Origin: Bifidobacterium pongonis
GTDB lineage: Bacteria; Actinomycetota; Actinomycetes; Actinomycetales; Bifidobacteriaceae
Assembly: GCF_019331805.1 (NCBI RefSeq)
Contig: NZ_JAHBBE010000020.1
Span: forward strand, 1-50,354
Direction: 5' to 3'
Length of the DNA: 50,354 bases
Below, piece by piece: positions 48,139 through 50,354 of the stretch. The notes under the pieces are model-generated. The model saw nothing but the letters and a program-made list of their open reading frames with translations. It was not told where the DNA came from and searched no databases. The first letter of the stretch is position 1, and every line of letters begins with the position of its first letter. The position numbers were made by a program, and so were the translations under genes.

Positions 48139-49794
48139 CAGCGGGAAGGTGATGGTTTCGCGGATGGTGGCGCCGGTCAGGGCGATGAGCAGTCGGTCGA
48201 TGCCCATACCCATGCCGCCTGCCGGAGGCATACCCACGCCGAGAGCCTCCAGGAAGTCCTCATCGATATCGCAGGCTTCCTCATCGCCGGCGAGCGCATC
48301 CTTGGCCTGGGCCACGAAGCGTTCACGCTGCACAACCGGATCGTTGAGTTCGGAGTAGCCAGTGGCCAGCTCGAAGCCGCGCACATACAGATCCCACTTC
48401 TCGACCACGCCGGCCTTGGAACGGTGGCCCTTGACCAGCGGGGAGGTTTCGACCGGGAAGTCGCGCACGAAGGTCGGCTCGTACAGCTTGTCTTCGTAGA
48501 AGTGCTCCCACAGGTGTTCGACGAGCTTGCCGTGGTTCTCCACGTCATCGCGTTCCACGCCGAGCTTGTCGGCGATCTCGCCCAGGTGTTCCACGGAAGT
48601 GCCCGGATTGTCCGGACCACCGTTCGGCACGATTTCCTCGCCGAGCGCTTCGGAAAGGGAATCGTACATGCTGATGGTCTTCCATTCGCCGCCGAAATCG
48701 TATTCGGTGCCGTCCAGCAGGGTCACCTTGTGGGTGCCGAACACGTCCATGGCGGTGTCTTGCACGAGCTGCTTGACGAGTGCGCCGATGGTGTCGTAGT
48801 TGCCGTAGGCCTGGTAGGCCTCGACCATGGTGAACTCCGGGGCGTGGGTGGCGTCGACGCCTTCGTTGCGGAAGTCGCGGTTGATTTCGAACACGCGGTC
48901 GATGCCGCCGACCAGGCAGCGCTTGAGGAACAGTTCCGGCGCGATGCGCAGGTACAGGTCAAGGTCGAAGGCGTTCATATGCGTGGTGAACGGGCGGGCC
49001 GCGGCACCGCCGTGCACGGTCTGCAGCATCGGGGTCTCGACCTCGAGGAAGTCATGATCGGCGAAGGTCTTGCGCAGGGATGCGACGGCCTTGGAACGGT
49101 TGCGCACCATGTTGCGGATCTTCTCGTCGGCGATCATGCCGATGTACGGCTTGCGGGTACGGGTGTCCTCGTTCAGGTCCTTGTGCAGGGCCGGCAGCGG
49201 CTGCAGCGCCTTGGCGGCGATGGCCCATTCGGTGGCGAACACGGACAGCTCGCCGGTCTTGGAGGCGATCACGCGACCCTTGATGAACAGGTGGTCGCCC
49301 AGGTCGACCAGCTGCTTGAACTGCTTCAGGGAGTCGGCGCCGATCTCCTTCTTGGAAATCATGCCCTGGATCTTGGTGCCGTCGCCGGCGGAAAGCTGCA
49401 CGAAGCACAGGCCGCCCGCGTTGCGCAGGAACAGCACACGGCCGGCGATGCCGACCACATCCTCGGTCTCGTCGCCGGCTTCGAGCTTACCATCGTACTT
49501 GGCGCGCACCTCTTCGATGGTGGCGGTGACGTCAAGGGTCACCGGGTAGGGCTGAACGCCGTCCTTGAGCATCATGGCACGCTTGGCGACACGCATCTGC
49601 ACCTGCTCGGAGTGAGCCAGCGGGCCGAATTCCTTATTGGACGGGTCGACGGCCTCATCCAGCGTGGCACCGCCGTTGATGCGTTCGGCGATGGTGCCAT
49701 CCTGCGCGAGCAGCATCTCGGCGCGTTCGACGGTGGTCATGTGCGGGGCGCGTTCGCCCTCTTCGTTTTCAGTGTTCTCAACTACTTCAGACAT
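48121..49794 (-). CDS. lysS: Lysine-tRNA ligase (class II)
   Basis: 557 residues. An N-terminal OB-fold that binds the anticodon (about 95-210) and a class II catalytic core with motif 2 FEINRDFRNEGVDATHAPEFTMVE and motif 3 GMPPAGGMGMGIDRLLIAL. It charges tRNA-Lys in the cytoplasm. A 60-residue acidic region precedes the OB-fold. An insertion around residues 365-440 (with EEIVPNGGPDNPGTSVEHLGE) is typical of the actinobacterial form. No Shine-Dalgarno is seen; TACACT lies eight bases before the ATG at 49794. The 3' end is repeated downstream, see the repeat entry. Confidence 0.96.
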   Translation of the reverse strand: MSEVVENTENEEGERAPHMTTVERAEMLLAQDGTIAERINGGATLDEAVDPSNKEFGPLAHSEQVQMRVAKRAMMLKDGVQPYPVTLDVTATIEEVRAKYDGKLEAGDETEDVVGIAGRVLFLRNAGGLCFVQLSAGDGTKIQGMISKKEIGADSLKQFKQLVDLGDHLFIKGRVIASKTGELSVFATEWAIAAKALQPLPALHKDLNEDTRTRKPYIGMIADEKIRNMVRNRSKAVASLRKTFADHDFLEVETPMLQTVHGGAAARPFTTHMNAFDLDLYLRIAPELFLKRCLVGGIDRVFEINRDFRNEGVDATHAPEFTMVEAYQAYGNYDTIGALVKQLVQDTAMDVFGTHKVTLLDGTEYDFGGEWKTISMYDSLSEALGEEIVPNGGPDNPGTSVEHLGEIADKLGVERDDVENHGKLVEHLWEHFYEDKLYEPTFVRDFPVETSPLVKGHRSKAGVVEKWDLYVRGFELATGYSELNDPVVQRERFVAQAKDALAGDEEACDIDEDFLEALGVGMPPAGGMGMGIDRLLIALTGATIRETITFPLVKPLN

Positions 49795-49941
49795 GGTTGC
49801 CAAGTGTACGCAACACGGGGGAATTTGACGCGGGTCACGCAAAGTTGGCTGCGGCCGGCTTGCAAAGCCTTATGGAAGGCGGATTATCGCGCGTCTCACG
49901 CACCACTTATCACGCACACTCCCAGACACCGACACGCCGAT

Positions 49942-49970
49942 TTGGCAATATCCACCAAGTGACGTAAACT
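49942..49970 (+). promoter_or_regulatory. Promoter of tRNA-Pro
   Basis: -35 TTGGCA (49942-49947), 17-base spacer, -10 TAAACT (49965-49970), 16 bases before the tRNA. Confidence 0.8.
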
Positions 49971-49986
49971 AGCGGACGTTGCCAAA

Positions 49987-50060
<74 letters not shown>

Positions 50061-50067
50061 CAACTGA

Positions 50068-50096
50068 AAGGCGGAACTTCGGTTCCGCCTTTTTTC
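50068..50096 (+). terminator. Terminator of tRNA-Pro
   Basis: AAGGCGGAAC-TTCG-GTTCCGCCTT followed by TTTT. Confidence 0.92.
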
Positions 50097-50354
50097 GTAT
50101 CACCAGCATCCACTCCCCACCCATCCGGCGGCCATCCGGCAGTCTGCGCTCACGCCCAGCAGCCCGTTTCCGACATCCGGACTTTTACTTTCTTTACCAA
50201 TCCCACAAGGTACTTCCGTTTTACAATGATAACGTCCGAAATCTTGCGCACTTTCGGATTCCGGCCCTGACGCAGGAGGGCATGGCCCGCGTCCTGTGTA
50301 CGATTTTCATTCGCCAAAACAAAAAACCGCGATTGGAAGCCAGGAGACGGAACC
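50097..50354. other. Intergenic end of the window, probable leader of the next gene
   Basis: No gene is seen. TTACAATGATAA (50221-50232) looks like a -10 region pointing right, TCCGAAA/TTTCGGA (50235-50241, 50252-50258) is a small inverted repeat just after it, and CCAGGAGACGG at the very end looks like a ribosome binding site for a gene that starts just outside the window. Confidence 0.4.

Overview
The window is a stretch of a high-GC actinobacterial chromosome, most likely a Bifidobacterium. This rests on the gene set and protein styles: a GlpR/DeoR regulator, a GlxR-like CRP/FNR protein, a solitary GcvH with a lipoate ligase, App1-like phosphatase, DUF4916 and DUF2530 proteins, a G5/lysozyme-like Rpf-type secreted protein, a SenX3-like sensor next to PhoU, and FucO. 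tRNA and terminator structure and about 60% GC agree. The species cannot be fixed from this sequence alone.

Layout. 1-6.3 kb: the tail of an unknown membrane protein, the ACT/UPF0210 pair, a DHA2-type MFS exporter, a YihY/BrkB membrane protein and a DeoR regulator. 6.4-15.7 kb (all minus strand): a DHODH-like enzyme behind an old-yellow-enzyme with a lysine-rich tail, class A PBP, CRP/FNR regulator, lipoate ligase with its accessory domain at the N-terminus, Q/N-rich TM2 protein and leuB. 15.7-24.5 kb (minus): S9 peptidase, App1-like phosphatase translationally coupled to gcvH, L,D-transpeptidase, NudC, an alpha/beta hydrolase and DUF4916. 24.6-29 kb: trxA and a secreted G5/lytic protein (plus), fucO (minus), mscL and a DnaQ-like exonuclease (plus). 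29-31.4 kb: an AT-rich islet with one unknown membrane protein, tRNA-Glu, trmB, tRNA-Asp and tRNA-Phe. 31.6-37.8 kb: low-molecular-weight phosphatase, thyA-folA, OsmC, a tandem universal stress protein and two secreted cysteine peptidases (NlpC/P60 and CHAP). 38-46 kb: serC, DUF2530, a SenX3-like sensor divergent from phoU with a PHO-box-like array between them, oleate hydratase, a TetR regulator and gpmA. 46-50.3 kb: menA, an Abi_2/HEPN defence protein with a structured upstream region, lysS and tRNA-Pro.

The points most worth following are these. (1) The Abi_2-family HEPN protein at 47.0-47.7 kb has about 250 bases of lower-GC upstream sequence holding two candidate structured RNAs, which could make an abiF-RNA type defence or toxin-antitoxin locus. 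(2) The SenX3-like kinase has Glu at the position of the phospho-accepting His and no response regulator beside it, yet its promoter region carries three 11-bp-phased PHO-type repeats. (3) A roughly 200-bp imperfect palindrome with four symmetric copies of a 14-bp motif lies between oleate hydratase and its neighbouring TetR gene. (4) The 3' end of lysS is present three times in direct and inverted orientation. (5) At least eight genes have a TANNNT-like hexamer 6-9 bases before an ATG and no Shine-Dalgarno sequence, which suggests widespread leaderless transcription.

All functions are read from motifs and family memory; no search was run. Many starts were moved inward from the longest ORF where a Shine-Dalgarno or leaderless signature decides the start.
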